DNA of 64,000 nt, from NCBI RefSeq assembly GCF_004769635.1, contig NZ_RQGH01000024.1, positions 1 through 64,000 of the forward strand. The letters are read 5' to 3'. The stretch comes from Leptospira jelokensis (GTDB lineage Bacteria > Spirochaetota > Leptospiria > Leptospirales > Leptospiraceae). Every line of letters begins with the position of its first letter. The first letter of the stretch is position 1. The translations under genes and the position numbers were made by a program. A model generated the notes under the pieces. It was not told the DNA's origin. It worked only from the letters and a program-made list of their open reading frames with translations, and ran no database searches. Shown here piece after piece: positions 35,621 to 44,110 of the stretch.

Positions 35621-37656
35621 TAGCCTACCTTTAGTTTGTCTAATTCCTCTAAGAAATTCTTAGTTTCCGTGTCTCTATCCTTTGTTTCCATTGGGAAAAA
35701 AAGAACAGCTTCCTGAGACAACTCGTTTAAAAACCGAGAGGGGGCACTCTCGATTTGCTCCCCAAATTTGCGTCTTGTACGAGCCGAAGTCAAGTACAAT
35801 TTTCGCCTTGGGCGAGTCATACCCACGTAGAGAAGGCGTCGTTCTTCATCGACCACTTCCCCTTCCTCTTCTATAACACGTGAGTTCGGTAAAATTCCCT
35901 CTTCTAGTCCCACTAAAAAGACTAAATCGTATTCGAGACCCTTGGACTGGTGCATGGTGAGGAGTTGCACCCGTCTGTCTTCCTCATCTTCCTTTGGTTC
36001 GTCTTCCATCAGGAGGACAAGCCTTTGCAAAAAGTCAAAAATGGTGGCTTTGCCTTCTCTGCCCTCCTCTTCTTCAAAAAAGGACAACATATTCACAAGT
36101 TCACTCAAATTGTAAATTCGGGCCTTCACCACCTTTTCTTCGGTTTCTTCCATCGAAATTTCCCGTTCGAACCCAATTTGGGTGATCATTTCCCGAAGGA
36201 CCAGTGCCAATTTCGGGGACATAGCAAACTTCTTTTTAAAGGCATCTACCATTTCCACAAATTGGTAAATTTCTTGCCTTACCTTAGCTTTTACTTCGGG
36301 CAAATAGTCCGGACTCTCAATCATTTTATGGAAGATTTCATATAAGGAAAGTTTGTGGGTAAATGCCTCTTCTTGGAGTTTTTGCATGGTACCGGGACCA
36401 ATCCCACGTTTTGGGTAATTGATGATGCGAAGGAGTGAGTAATCATCCTTTGGGTTTGCCACGTACCGAAGGTAGGAGATACAATCACGGATTTCCTTTC
36501 GGTCAAAGAAATTATAACCACCGACTACCTTATAGGGAATGCTCCGGTTACGGAGTTCTTCTTCAAATGGACGGGATTGGAAATTGGTGCGAAAGAGGAT
36601 GGCAATTTCTTTTCCCTTAAATTCATTTTTGATGAGAAGTGATTGGATGCGACCTGCGACAAAAATAGCTTCTTCCCTTTCATCCGCTGTTTCATAGTAT
36701 TCCACTCGTTCGGCAGAAGGGATCCGGCTGTACAAGGTTTTTTCCTTACGGCCTTTGTTGTTTTGGATGAGGGAGTTTGCCGCTTGGATGATGAGTGAAG
36801 TAGACCTATAGTTTTCAAGGAGCCTCACCACTTTTGCATGAGGGAATTCCCTTTCAAAATTTAAGATGAGTTGGACATTTGATCCCCGAAAGGCATAGAT
36901 ACTTTGGTCATCATCTCCGACCACACAAAGGTTATCACTTTTCCCACGAAAGAGGGACAAAAACTCATATTGGAGTTGGTTTGTGTCTTGGAACTCATCC
37001 ACAAGGAAGTATTCGTGTTTCCTTTGGTAGTAGGCCGCAATCTCTGGGAACTCACCTAATAGGCGTTTGGGGAGAAGAATCAAATCATCAAAATCGATGG
37101 CATTTTTTTCCTTGAGGCCATCTTCATACATCGAAAAAAGTTCTGCGGCAACGAGATCAAATTCACCTGTTAGGCCATTCTCCGCTGGATGGACTTGTGT
37201 GTTTTTGGCATAAGAGATCCTACGAAGGATTTCTTTTGGTGGGACTTTTTTTGGATCAAGGCGTTTGGATTTTAAAAGGTCGGACACAAAGGCTTCTTGG
37301 TCTGTGCCATTAAAGAGCAAAAACGTTTCGTTGTAACCAAGTTTGGTAATGTGTTCTTTGAGGATTTTTAAACCTAAGGAATGAAAGGTGGAAAGAGTGA
37401 TGCCTTTGAGTTTTTCCCGAGGCACCATCTTCCGGAGGCGTTCCGCCATCTCTTTGGCACTTTTATTGGTAAAGGAAAGGGCAACAATTTTCCCTGCAGG
37501 GATTTTCACCCCTTCGACCATATGGGCAATCCGATTGGTGATCACCCTTGTTTTCCCAGAACCTGCCCCTGCAAAGACCAGAAGGGGTCCTTGGATGGTG
37601 GAAACTGCTTCCATTTGTGCCGCATTCAATTTCATAGGGGGTCCGGTAAGGGACAT
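35620..37656 (-). CDS. UvrD/PcrA/Rep-family ATP-dependent DNA helicase
   Basis: A 678-residue superfamily 1A 3'-5' helicase. Motifs in order: Q-motif LNAAQMEAV, Walker A AGAGSGKTRVIT, Ia LSFTNKSAKEM, II VDEFQDTNQ, III VGDDDQSIYAFRGS, IV LLENYRSTS, V LTMHQSKGLEYDLVFL and VI YVGMTRPRRKLYL. It is close to full PcrA length but lacks the longer C-terminal tail. The start may be the ATG at 37656 or the internal ATG at 37635; neither has a good ribosome site. It acts in repair or replication restart. Rep versus PcrA identity is not decided. Confidence 0.93.
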   Translation of the reverse strand: MSLTGPPMKLNAAQMEAVSTIQGPLLVFAGAGSGKTRVITNRIAHMVEGVKIPAGKIVALSFTNKSAKEMAERLRKMVPREKLKGITLSTFHSLGLKILKEHITKLGYNETFLLFNGTDQEAFVSDLLKSKRLDPKKVPPKEILRRISYAKNTQVHPAENGLTGEFDLVAAELFSMYEDGLKEKNAIDFDDLILLPKRLLGEFPEIAAYYQRKHEYFLVDEFQDTNQLQYEFLSLFRGKSDNLCVVGDDDQSIYAFRGSNVQLILNFEREFPHAKVVRLLENYRSTSLIIQAANSLIQNNKGRKEKTLYSRIPSAERVEYYETADEREEAIFVAGRIQSLLIKNEFKGKEIAILFRTNFQSRPFEEELRNRSIPYKVVGGYNFFDRKEIRDCISYLRYVANPKDDYSLLRIINYPKRGIGPGTMQKLQEEAFTHKLSLYEIFHKMIESPDYLPEVKAKVRQEIYQFVEMVDAFKKKFAMSPKLALVLREMITQIGFEREISMEETEEKVVKARIYNLSELVNMLSFFEEEEGREGKATIFDFLQRLVLLMEDEPKEDEEDRRVQLLTMHQSKGLEYDLVFLVGLEEGILPNSRVIEEEGEVVDEERRLLYVGMTRPRRKLYLTSARTRRKFGEQIESAPSRFLNELSQEAVLFFPMETKDRDTETKNFLEELDKLKVG

Positions 37657-37702
37657 AATCCAGCGAAATCAAATGGGGTCGAGTGAAAAAAGACGGGACT
37701 TC

Positions 37703-38299
37703 TTACTTCGGCGCGGTTTCCATCCAAGATTTGTTTGGACCATGGAAATTGAGAAAATTCACAAAAATCTCTTCTTCCAAAATTGGTAACACAGACCGAA
37801 AACGGATCCAATCGAGTGTGCTATAGAGTGCAATCTCTGATAATCCTACTTTCCCATCGGGAAAGAAAAAATTCCCATTTAACTCTCGTTTGATGTAATC
37901 CAAAATGGAACTGATCCGAAGGGCATTTTTGGTTAAGTAAGGGGCAGCATCGGGTTTAATCCCTTCTTTGTTTAGATAAAACAAAAGGATGGCATTGTCT
38001 AGTGCTTGGTCGATGGCCGTGAGAAGGTTTGCTTCACGGAAAAAATGCTCTCCTTCTTTGGGTCGGAAGTTTCCACTCCCCTTTATGGAAAGGATGTAGT
38101 CTGTGATGGTATGGCTATCCCAAATTTTTACATCCCCAGACTCTAAGTAAGGAACTTTCCAAAGAGGATTTTTTTCTCTCAGTTCTTTTTGGCTGACTTC
38201 CGTCATTGTGTCGACCAACTGGAAGGGAATTCCTAATTCCAAACAAAGGAAACGGATCCGTCTGACATAAGGGGAAGTGATGCTACCGTATAATTTCAT
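37703..38299 (-). CDS. Glutathione S-transferase-like protein
   Basis: A 198-residue protein with an N-terminal thioredoxin-like domain, MKLYGSITSPYVRRIRFLC, and the cis-Pro/SxD-type segment WKVPYLESGDVKIWDSHTI (about 48-66), followed by an all-helical C-terminal domain. This matches the beta/zeta-like GST superfamily. Activity towards glutathione is not demonstrated in such bacterial proteins. It is divergent from the Nudix gene, with an 8-bp inverted repeat between. Confidence 0.85.
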   Translation of the reverse strand: MKLYGSITSPYVRRIRFLCLELGIPFQLVDTMTEVSQKELREKNPLWKVPYLESGDVKIWDSHTITDYILSIKGSGNFRPKEGEHFFREANLLTAIDQALDNAILLFYLNKEGIKPDAAPYLTKNALRISSILDYIKRELNGNFFFPDGKVGLSEIALYSTLDWIRFRSVLPILEEEIFVNFLNFHGPNKSWMETAPK

Positions 38300-38309
38300 A
38301 AGGAAAGGA

Positions 38310-38330
38310 TTCCAAACAATGCGTTTGGAA
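38310..38330. repeat. Inverted repeat between GST and Nudix genes
   Basis: TTCCAAAC at 38310-38317 pairs perfectly with GTTTGGAA at 38323-38330 over a 5-base spacer, 11 bases upstream of the GST start and in the shared divergent promoter region. A dimeric repressor site is a reasonable guess. Confidence 0.4.
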
Positions 38331-38428
38331 GCAAGGAGTTAGAGTTTTCCTTTTAAAAAAAGGGTGGCAATCCGAATCTCAAATCGACAACCTGAAGGGA
38401 AAACAAATCCCAGAGGAATGCATCCGCT

Positions 38429-38971
38429 TTGAAAGAACGAAAAAACTGGAAAGACTTATTCCCTACTCCCATTTACACGTTGGCATCATTTGATATCAAA
38501 CTCCCCCGTGTGGATCTCGAAAAAACCTATTATGTGTTAAAATCGAAAAACTGGGTAAATGTTGTACCCATTACAAAGTCTGGAGAGATTTTACTCATCA
38601 AACAATACCGGCATGGAATCGGCGAAGAGAGTTTAGAAATTCCAGGGGGGATCGTTGATGATGATGGACCAGATGCTGAATTTGAATCTGTGGTACGAGA
38701 ACTCCGAGAAGAAACGGGTTATGCAACAGATCCATCAAAGATTCGTTTGTTATCGAAGTTTTCTGGTAACCCAGCGATGTTTACCAATTGGTCTTACTCG
38801 TTTGTGGCCTATGATGTAGAACCCATCCATGATGTGGAATTTGATGAAGGGGAAGACATTGAAATTGTATTAAAGACACCTGCCGAGGTCAAACAATTGT
38901 TACGTGAAGGTGCCATCCACCACCCTCATATGGCAGCAGCTCTTGGATTTTATTTTTTGTTTGAGACCTGA
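38429..38971 (+). CDS. Nudix hydrolase (ADP-ribose pyrophosphatase-like)
   Basis: A 180-residue Nudix protein. The Nudix box reads GGIVDDDGPDAEFESVVREL followed by REETGY, with the metal-binding REL-x-EETG intact and a slightly lengthened first half. The N-terminal strands (WVNVVPITKSGEILLIKQYR) are typical of ADP-ribose or sugar-nucleotide pyrophosphatases. It starts at TTG 38429 with CAGAGGAA about ten bases upstream; the nearby ATG is followed by a stop after four codons. Confidence 0.88.
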   Translation: MKERKNWKDLFPTPIYTLASFDIKLPRVDLEKTYYVLKSKNWVNVVPITKSGEILLIKQYRHGIGEESLEIPGGIVDDDGPDAEFESVVRELREETGYATDPSKIRLLSKFSGNPAMFTNWSYSFVAYDVEPIHDVEFDEGEDIEIVLKTPAEVKQLLREGAIHHPHMAAALGFYFLFET

Positions 38972-39047
38972 AAGTTTTACTTCGATTAGGGTCGGTGTCA
39001 GTAAAATAGGTATCTTCCATTGTGGGAAATACAAAGAGTTCGGTTTT

Positions 39048-39085
39048 CATCCATCCAAACTTTAGATGATTCGAATGGATGGATG
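39048..39085. repeat. Inverted repeat in the LysM-FecR gene leader
   Basis: CATCCATCC at 39048-39056 is complementary to GGATGGATG at 39077-39085. The 20-base interval contains ATTCGAAT (39069-39076). It lies about 75-110 bases before the LysM-FecR start in a 186-base non-coding gap and may form a leader hairpin. No sign of a terminator. Confidence 0.3.
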
Positions 39086-39157
39086 GATTTCCTCGTTTAG
39101 AAAAATCCCCAAGATTTTACGAAATCGCTGGAAATTTAAACAGAAGTTTGAGACAGT

Positions 39158-39949
39158 ATGAATATGAGAAAGTCCATACAAACGATCCTAGTACTTATCA
39201 TAATGATCTGCCAATTTCCTCTTATGGCAGAACCAGATGCGGGATTGGAACCCATCACCATCACCGTACAAAAGGGAGAAACCCTTTCTCTCATTTCGGA
39301 ACGACACCTCTCTGATCCGAAACGTTGGCCAGAACTATTGAAATACAATAAAATCCCAAATCCTGATTTGATCAAACCAGGATTGTCTCTTGTGGTTCCT
39401 GTTTTCCTCCGCAAAGCCGTTGTGGGTGTGACCGAATTTGTGATGGGATCTGTGGAATGGAATGGGACTGGTGGCAAAGGCCCTTGGGTTCCTCTCAAAC
39501 TAGGCCAAGAACTCCATCCCAATGACCAAATCAAAACGAGTGGGAAAGGAAAAACAGACATCCACATCAACCAAGTGGGTTTGGTCCGTATCTTAAACAA
39601 TAGCCATTTTGAAGTGAAAGGGGAAGATAAAAAAGGTGGCCCTGTGACGGTGGCGCTTTTCAAAGGGAGCCTTGATGCGAAGGTAACAAAATCTGACCCG
39701 CCATCTGCCAACCATAAATTCAATATTGTCAGCCCATCTTCCACTGCGGGTGTTCGAGGAACAGAATTCCGTGTGGAACTCGATGAAAAATTGAGTTCTA
39801 CGATTTCCTGTTTTGAAGGTGTTGTGGATGTGAATGCACAAGGGAAAACAGTAGAGCTCACACAAGGGATGGCAACGTTTGTTGAAAAAGGAAAATCCCC
39901 TGTACAACCTTATAAAATTCCAGAAGCACCACGAATCAAAGAAGAATAA
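39158..39949 (+). CDS. LysM and FecR-domain envelope protein
   Basis: A 263-residue exported protein (signal peptide ending near PLMA, residue 24). A LysM module (about 33-80: ITVQKGETLSLISERHL, PDLIKPGLSLVVP) should bind peptidoglycan. A FecR domain follows (about 110-245), with VSPSSTAGVRGTEFRV being the hallmark. Leptospires carry several such soluble FecR-LysM proteins, unlike the membrane FecR of iron signalling. It is seven bases upstream of the OmpL47-like gene. Confidence 0.88.
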   Translation: MNMRKSIQTILVLIIMICQFPLMAEPDAGLEPITITVQKGETLSLISERHLSDPKRWPELLKYNKIPNPDLIKPGLSLVVPVFLRKAVVGVTEFVMGSVEWNGTGGKGPWVPLKLGQELHPNDQIKTSGKGKTDIHINQVGLVRILNNSHFEVKGEDKKGGPVTVALFKGSLDAKVTKSDPPSANHKFNIVSPSSTAGVRGTEFRVELDEKLSSTISCFEGVVDVNAQGKTVELTQGMATFVEKGKSPVQPYKIPEAPRIKEE

Positions 39950-39956
39950 AAGGGAC

Positions 39957-40937
39957 ATGAAACAAAAACTACTTTTCATTTTTACTGTTTGTACCTTAAT
40001 CCTCAGTTCCTTGGATTCCAAACCAAAACGGGAACTGAGGATCCTCATTGATGCCGAAGCTGATGCCAATTTTGAATTAGAACTTTGGCAAGAAAAACCA
40101 AGTGAGACGGAAGCTTCGATTGCACCAAAACCACCTGAAGTGATCCAGTTCAAAGGCAACAGAATCACTGTCACTCCCAAAGATGATTTTGAATACTTTC
40201 GTGTGCGAAGGTTAGGTGAATATGGTGCCAAGGGATTTTGGACACAAGTGTTTTCAACCAATGTCGACCCAGGATCTCCCCTTTCGGTTCCGAAAGAGTT
40301 TGTGACCAAAAAGGCCATTGAACCAAAACCCATTCCAAAAAAAGTAGCCACCGTTATCTCTAACGATAGTTTTGTGATTGTAAAAGAAAAAGAAGATATC
40401 CGTTACCTAACAAAAGACACCATTACGGTTTCACCGATTGACGATGCCTCAGGGATTTCTGAGGTTCGATACCGAATCAATGATGGGCAATGGAATTCTG
40501 CCAAATCACTCACTTCGATTCCATTTACAGAGGAAGGTGATTACAAACTTTTGTATTTCTCTGTAGACAAAGCAGGGAACAAAGAAGCGGTGCAAATTTT
40601 GGATTTTATCCGTGATACAAAACCACCGACTTCCAAAGTGGAATGGGTTGGGCCGATTGCCAAAGGAAAAGGGAACGTAAATTTTTTATCTCCAGAATCA
40701 AAAATCCGGTTGGTAGGGAGTGACAACAGAAGTGGACTAAAGGACATTTTTTATTCCACGACATGCCAATCAGGAAAACAGTCTGAATTTAAACCTTTTT
40801 CCACGGACCTTTCCATTCTGGATTTTAAAGCAGAATGCAAAGGTTCTTTCCAAATTTTCTACTATGCCGTTGACCAAGTGGGAAACGAAGAACCTGTGAA
40901 ATCCTTACTTTTCCAACTAGGTAGTGAATCGAATTAA
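39957..40937 (+). CDS. OmpL47-type domain protein
   Basis: About 326 residues from the ATG at 39957, preceded by AAAGGGA. The signal peptide ends near residue 20 (LILSSLDSK). Two Ig-like units with the pattern seen in OmpL47 are visible: VSPIDDASGISEVRYRINDG, then YFSVDKAGN, and later LVGSDNRSGLKDIFYS, then YYAVDQVGNEEPVKS. Such units occur in leptospiral surface proteins, some binding host matrix. Here it is probably periplasmic or surface-associated with the LysM-FecR partner. Confidence 0.82.
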   Translation: MKQKLLFIFTVCTLILSSLDSKPKRELRILIDAEADANFELELWQEKPSETEASIAPKPPEVIQFKGNRITVTPKDDFEYFRVRRLGEYGAKGFWTQVFSTNVDPGSPLSVPKEFVTKKAIEPKPIPKKVATVISNDSFVIVKEKEDIRYLTKDTITVSPIDDASGISEVRYRINDGQWNSAKSLTSIPFTEEGDYKLLYFSVDKAGNKEAVQILDFIRDTKPPTSKVEWVGPIAKGKGNVNFLSPESKIRLVGSDNRSGLKDIFYSTTCQSGKQSEFKPFSTDLSILDFKAECKGSFQIFYYAVDQVGNEEPVKSLLFQLGSESN

Positions 40938-40946
40938 TCGAACTTT

Positions 40947-40975
40947 GCAATTTGTGAATTGCCCCTAGTTTTTTT
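40947..40975 (+). terminator. Weak terminator-like element
   Basis: GCAATT at 40947-40952 and AATTGC at 40957-40962 make a six-bp AT-rich stem with a 4-base loop, followed after six bases by seven T residues (40969-40975). The stem is weak and the spacing long, so it is a poor intrinsic terminator between the OmpL47-like and MFS genes. Confidence 0.25.
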
Positions 40976-40998
40976 AAGGAAACCCTGGCCAAATAGAG

Positions 40999-42240
40999 AT
41001 GAAAAAAAATCTTTCTTTGGCCATTTTCGAACACAGAGACTTTCGATTCTTTATTGTTGCCCGTTTTTTTATGGTCCTTGCGATCAATATCCAAGCCACC
41101 ATCGTTGGTTGGCAAGTGTATGAACTGACTGGCAGTGTTCTCGACTTAGGCCTCGTTGGATTATTTGAGGCAATTCCATCCATCATTGTTGCACTTTATG
41201 CAGGCCACCTAGCAGATCTTAGAGACCGTCGCAATATCATTGTGATCTGTTTATTTTTTTTACTACTTTGTTCTTTGGCATTATTTGCCTTCACAGGCCC
41301 CCTACACTTCCTATTAGATACTTACAAAGCCTATCCCATCTTCCTTGTGATTTTAGTTTCTGGAATTGCGCGAGGGTTTATTTCCCCTGCCATATTTAGT
41401 TTTGTGACTCAACTTGTTCCACGAGAACATTACCCACATTCGGCGGCCTGGATGGGTACTTCTTTCCAAGCAGGGGCTGTCATTGGACCTGCATTAGGGG
41501 GAATCGTGTATGGAAGCCTTGGCATTGATTGGGCCTACGGACTGGATTGCCTTTGTATCGGACTTCCTTTTTTCTTATTTTTTTGGATCCGAAAACGTAG
41601 TTTGCCAGAACGCAAAGAAAAGGAAGCTTTAAAAGATAGTTTGCTGAAAGGTCTCCGTTTTGTTTTAAAAAACGAAATCATGTTAGGCGCCATGGCATTG
41701 GATATGTTTGCTGTTTTGTTTGGAGGAGCAGTTGCCCTTCTCCCAGTTTTTGCCAAAGATATTTTGTTTGTGGGTTCAGAAGGACTTGGTCTCTTACGAG
41801 CTGCCCCTTCTTTTGGCGCCCTCATCATGGCATACTACCTCACGTACAAACCTCCACTTGAAAAATCAGGAAGGGTCCTTTTGTCCTGCGTATTTGGTTT
41901 TGGAATTTGTATGTTGGTCTTTGGGCTTTCGACATCCTTTTATTTGTCTCTCTTTGCCCTTTTTCTCTCAGGTGTGTTTGACAGTGTTTCCGTTGTCGTA
42001 CGCTCAACGATCATGCAAACCATGACACCCGAAGAGATGCGGGGTCGAGTGAGTGCCATCAACAAAGTATTCATTGGTTCTTCCAATGAAATTGGTGCTT
42101 TTGAATCAGGGGTTTCCGCAAAACTTTTGGGAACAGTTGGGTCGGTTGTGTTTGGAGCGACGATGACAGTTCTCATTGTGATCTTTACGTACAGGATGGC
42201 ACCCAAACTAAAAGATCTTGAACTAAAAAACTGGGTTTAA
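40999..42240 (+). CDS. MFS transporter (MFS_3/EntS-like)
   Basis: A 413-residue permease with about 12 hydrophobic segments in two halves. The family motif A is GHLADLRDRRNIIVI between TM2 and TM3, and TPEEMRGRVSAINKVF lies in the equivalent loop of the second half. The fold matches the enterobactin-exporter-like MFS_3 group of drug or siderophore exporters. The substrate is unknown. It is followed by a 61-residue protein gene. Confidence 0.88.
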   Translation: MKKNLSLAIFEHRDFRFFIVARFFMVLAINIQATIVGWQVYELTGSVLDLGLVGLFEAIPSIIVALYAGHLADLRDRRNIIVICLFFLLLCSLALFAFTGPLHFLLDTYKAYPIFLVILVSGIARGFISPAIFSFVTQLVPREHYPHSAAWMGTSFQAGAVIGPALGGIVYGSLGIDWAYGLDCLCIGLPFFLFFWIRKRSLPERKEKEALKDSLLKGLRFVLKNEIMLGAMALDMFAVLFGGAVALLPVFAKDILFVGSEGLGLLRAAPSFGALIMAYYLTYKPPLEKSGRVLLSCVFGFGICMLVFGLSTSFYLSLFALFLSGVFDSVSVVVRSTIMQTMTPEEMRGRVSAINKVFIGSSNEIGAFESGVSAKLLGTVGSVVFGATMTVLIVIFTYRMAPKLKDLELKNWV

Positions 42241-42283
42241 AAGTGCTTGGAAATTCTCATTTCGATCGCAAACTGGACAAGCC

Positions 42284-42469
42284 ATGTCCGATTTGATCCA
42301 CGATTCCAAACTACCCGAAGACAAAAAACACACCCTCATCCTTCTCATACAAGCGATGTTAAACGATGTGAACAAACAAATCACCCATCTTGGTATCAAC
42401 AATTATATGAAACTCCAAGAAGAAATCGCAAAGATATTGGTTCCAGTCATTGAAGACAAAATGGAATGA
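42284..42469 (+). CDS. Small conserved-looking protein, 61 residues
   Basis: The ATG at 42284 follows a GGACAAG segment. The product is acidic and helical (DKKHTLILLIQAMLNDVNKQ, EEIAKILVPVIEDKME) without signal or membrane segments. Codon use looks coding, and an overlapping frame at 42247 does not. Its stop abuts the end of the convergent PLD-like gene. The function is unknown, and a family is not recognised. Confidence 0.6.
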   Translation: MSDLIHDSKLPEDKKHTLILLIQAMLNDVNKQITHLGINNYMKLQEEIAKILVPVIEDKME

Positions 42470-44110
42470 TCAGTCAAAAGAACAGAGTAATTCTTTGTTT
42501 TGTTTGGTCACCAAACGGTTGATTAAAAATACCATCCACCCTGGCATTTTATCTTTTTGTTTGGTATGACAAAAACTTAACCTTCGATTTGAAAGTTCTA
42601 CCCAAATCCAAATATCCTTTCCCAAACGAAAGTCTCCCACCCCAATCGCCACTGACATAGAATCCAATCGGATCGTTTTTATGGGACTTTTTCCATCCCA
42701 AATGATCACCGAATGGATCACCTCTCCACTCGAAATGGAAACTTTTGTGCCATAAAATAAATTTTGTAGGTGGAGAGTGAGAGAACTGACTTCTGAATCC
42801 ACCCAAATGGAATCAGGCTCTACCCCACTCGAAACAAATCGAGTGTTCTCAAAGAATGTTTGCAATGGCAACGTACTATCCTTAAGGTCTAAACTCTCAC
42901 GGTATTGTCCCGCCAATCCAGAAGAATTCTGATCAAGGCCACCGTTTTGATTGAAAAACAGATTGGTTTCAAAGAATGTGTTCCGATAACTTTTGATGAA
43001 AAATTGTTTCCATACTGCTTCCTCGTGGTTAAGGTCATTTGTCGTTGTGGCAACGAGTGGTTGGGCTTCTGCCACAATCCGATTCCATTCTTCCAAAAAT
43101 TCTTCCGCAATTTTTGGGTGTGACATTTTAACAAAAATTTCTTTATTTTGGTCACGGGCCGAAACCGAATAATTATACGATCCAACATAGACATCCTTCC
43201 CATCCACTAACATTGTTTTGTGGTGGAGTAAACCTCCCAAGTAGGAATCATTTTTATAAACAAAATCAACATTGCCATCTTCCCAAATTTGGGAGGGAGA
43301 TGATAAACTGGAACTCAGGTATTTGCCTTCTGGATTTGTACTCATGGGTGCATTGTAAATCCCTTCCACCCGAACACCCCTTTCGCTCGCCTGTTCCAAT
43401 TTGAAACTCAACACAGGATCATAATGTGAAAAAATCAAATACCGAATGGAATGGTTTGCCGAATCAATGGCATCTAAGATTTGGGTTTGGATTTCCTTTC
43501 CCGCTTCCGGAGACACTAAGTATTCAAGTGCACCGATACGGACTCTCCCCAATCTAGAATTTCCTTCAAGGGTATGGATGAGGGATGTCGATTCCTCTGG
43601 TGTGATGTTTTGGATCCAATACACATTATGGTCGGTTTCCAATCCATGAGAGGTAAAATTTCCAGTACCCAAAAACATTCGTTTATTGTCGAATAACATA
43701 ACTTTGGTGTGATGGATACCAGAGCTTTGCCAACGTTTGGCATTGAAACCAAATGATTCTAATTCTTTATAATCTTCTTCTTTATCTCCAAATATTGTGA
43801 CCTTCACTCCCTTACGTTTTTGCAGATACAGTTCTCCAATGATATCCCAGTCATCTATGGAATATACATACAAACGAATGGAATCCTTTGCCTTACGAAT
43901 TTCCTGCAGTACCACTTCCCTTACGATTTGTTTTTTTGAGAATGAGACATGCCTTCCAGGATAAGAAAAATAAAGTTCACTGATAGGGGGATGAGAGAAT
44001 AACAAGGCGGAGAGATCTAGTTTATCTCTTGTCGGATGGCAAAAATTAAAACAAAATAAAAGGCATAGGCCATACCGTTTGATCCAGCGAAAAGATAGGA
44101 TTCGTTTCAT
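42470..44110 (-). CDS. Phospholipase D-like enzyme, probable lipoprotein
   Basis: A 546-residue protein with an N-terminal signal and possible lipobox (FNFC, Cys24). It has two complete HKD catalytic motifs: His134/Lys136/Asp141 in HTKVMLFDNK with GTGNF, and His296/Lys298/Asp303 in HHKTMLVDGK with GSYNYS. This is the nuclease/phospholipase-type PLD fold (about 55-350). The C-terminal third is unrecognised. It overlaps the OMP gene by four bases (ATGA). Substrate could be DNA or phospholipid. Confidence 0.85.
   Translation of the reverse strand: MKRILSFRWIKRYGLCLLFCFNFCHPTRDKLDLSALLFSHPPISELYFSYPGRHVSFSKKQIVREVVLQEIRKAKDSIRLYVYSIDDWDIIGELYLQKRKGVKVTIFGDKEEDYKELESFGFNAKRWQSSGIHHTKVMLFDNKRMFLGTGNFTSHGLETDHNVYWIQNITPEESTSLIHTLEGNSRLGRVRIGALEYLVSPEAGKEIQTQILDAIDSANHSIRYLIFSHYDPVLSFKLEQASERGVRVEGIYNAPMSTNPEGKYLSSSLSSPSQIWEDGNVDFVYKNDSYLGGLLHHKTMLVDGKDVYVGSYNYSVSARDQNKEIFVKMSHPKIAEEFLEEWNRIVAEAQPLVATTTNDLNHEEAVWKQFFIKSYRNTFFETNLFFNQNGGLDQNSSGLAGQYRESLDLKDSTLPLQTFFENTRFVSSGVEPDSIWVDSEVSSLTLHLQNLFYGTKVSISSGEVIHSVIIWDGKSPIKTIRLDSMSVAIGVGDFRLGKDIWIWVELSNRRLSFCHTKQKDKMPGWMVFLINRLVTKQNKELLCSFD

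Noticed and set aside
39136..39861. 241-codon frame antisense to the LysM-FecR gene, and a 252-codon frame at 39593-40351
   Set aside because: They lie opposite well-supported genes with signal peptides and domains; their Ser/Phe-rich products are typical of antisense shadows.
42247..42453. 68-codon frame overlapping the small 61-residue gene
   Set aside because: The frame at 42284 has the better ribosome site and protein composition; this one looks like a frame shadow.
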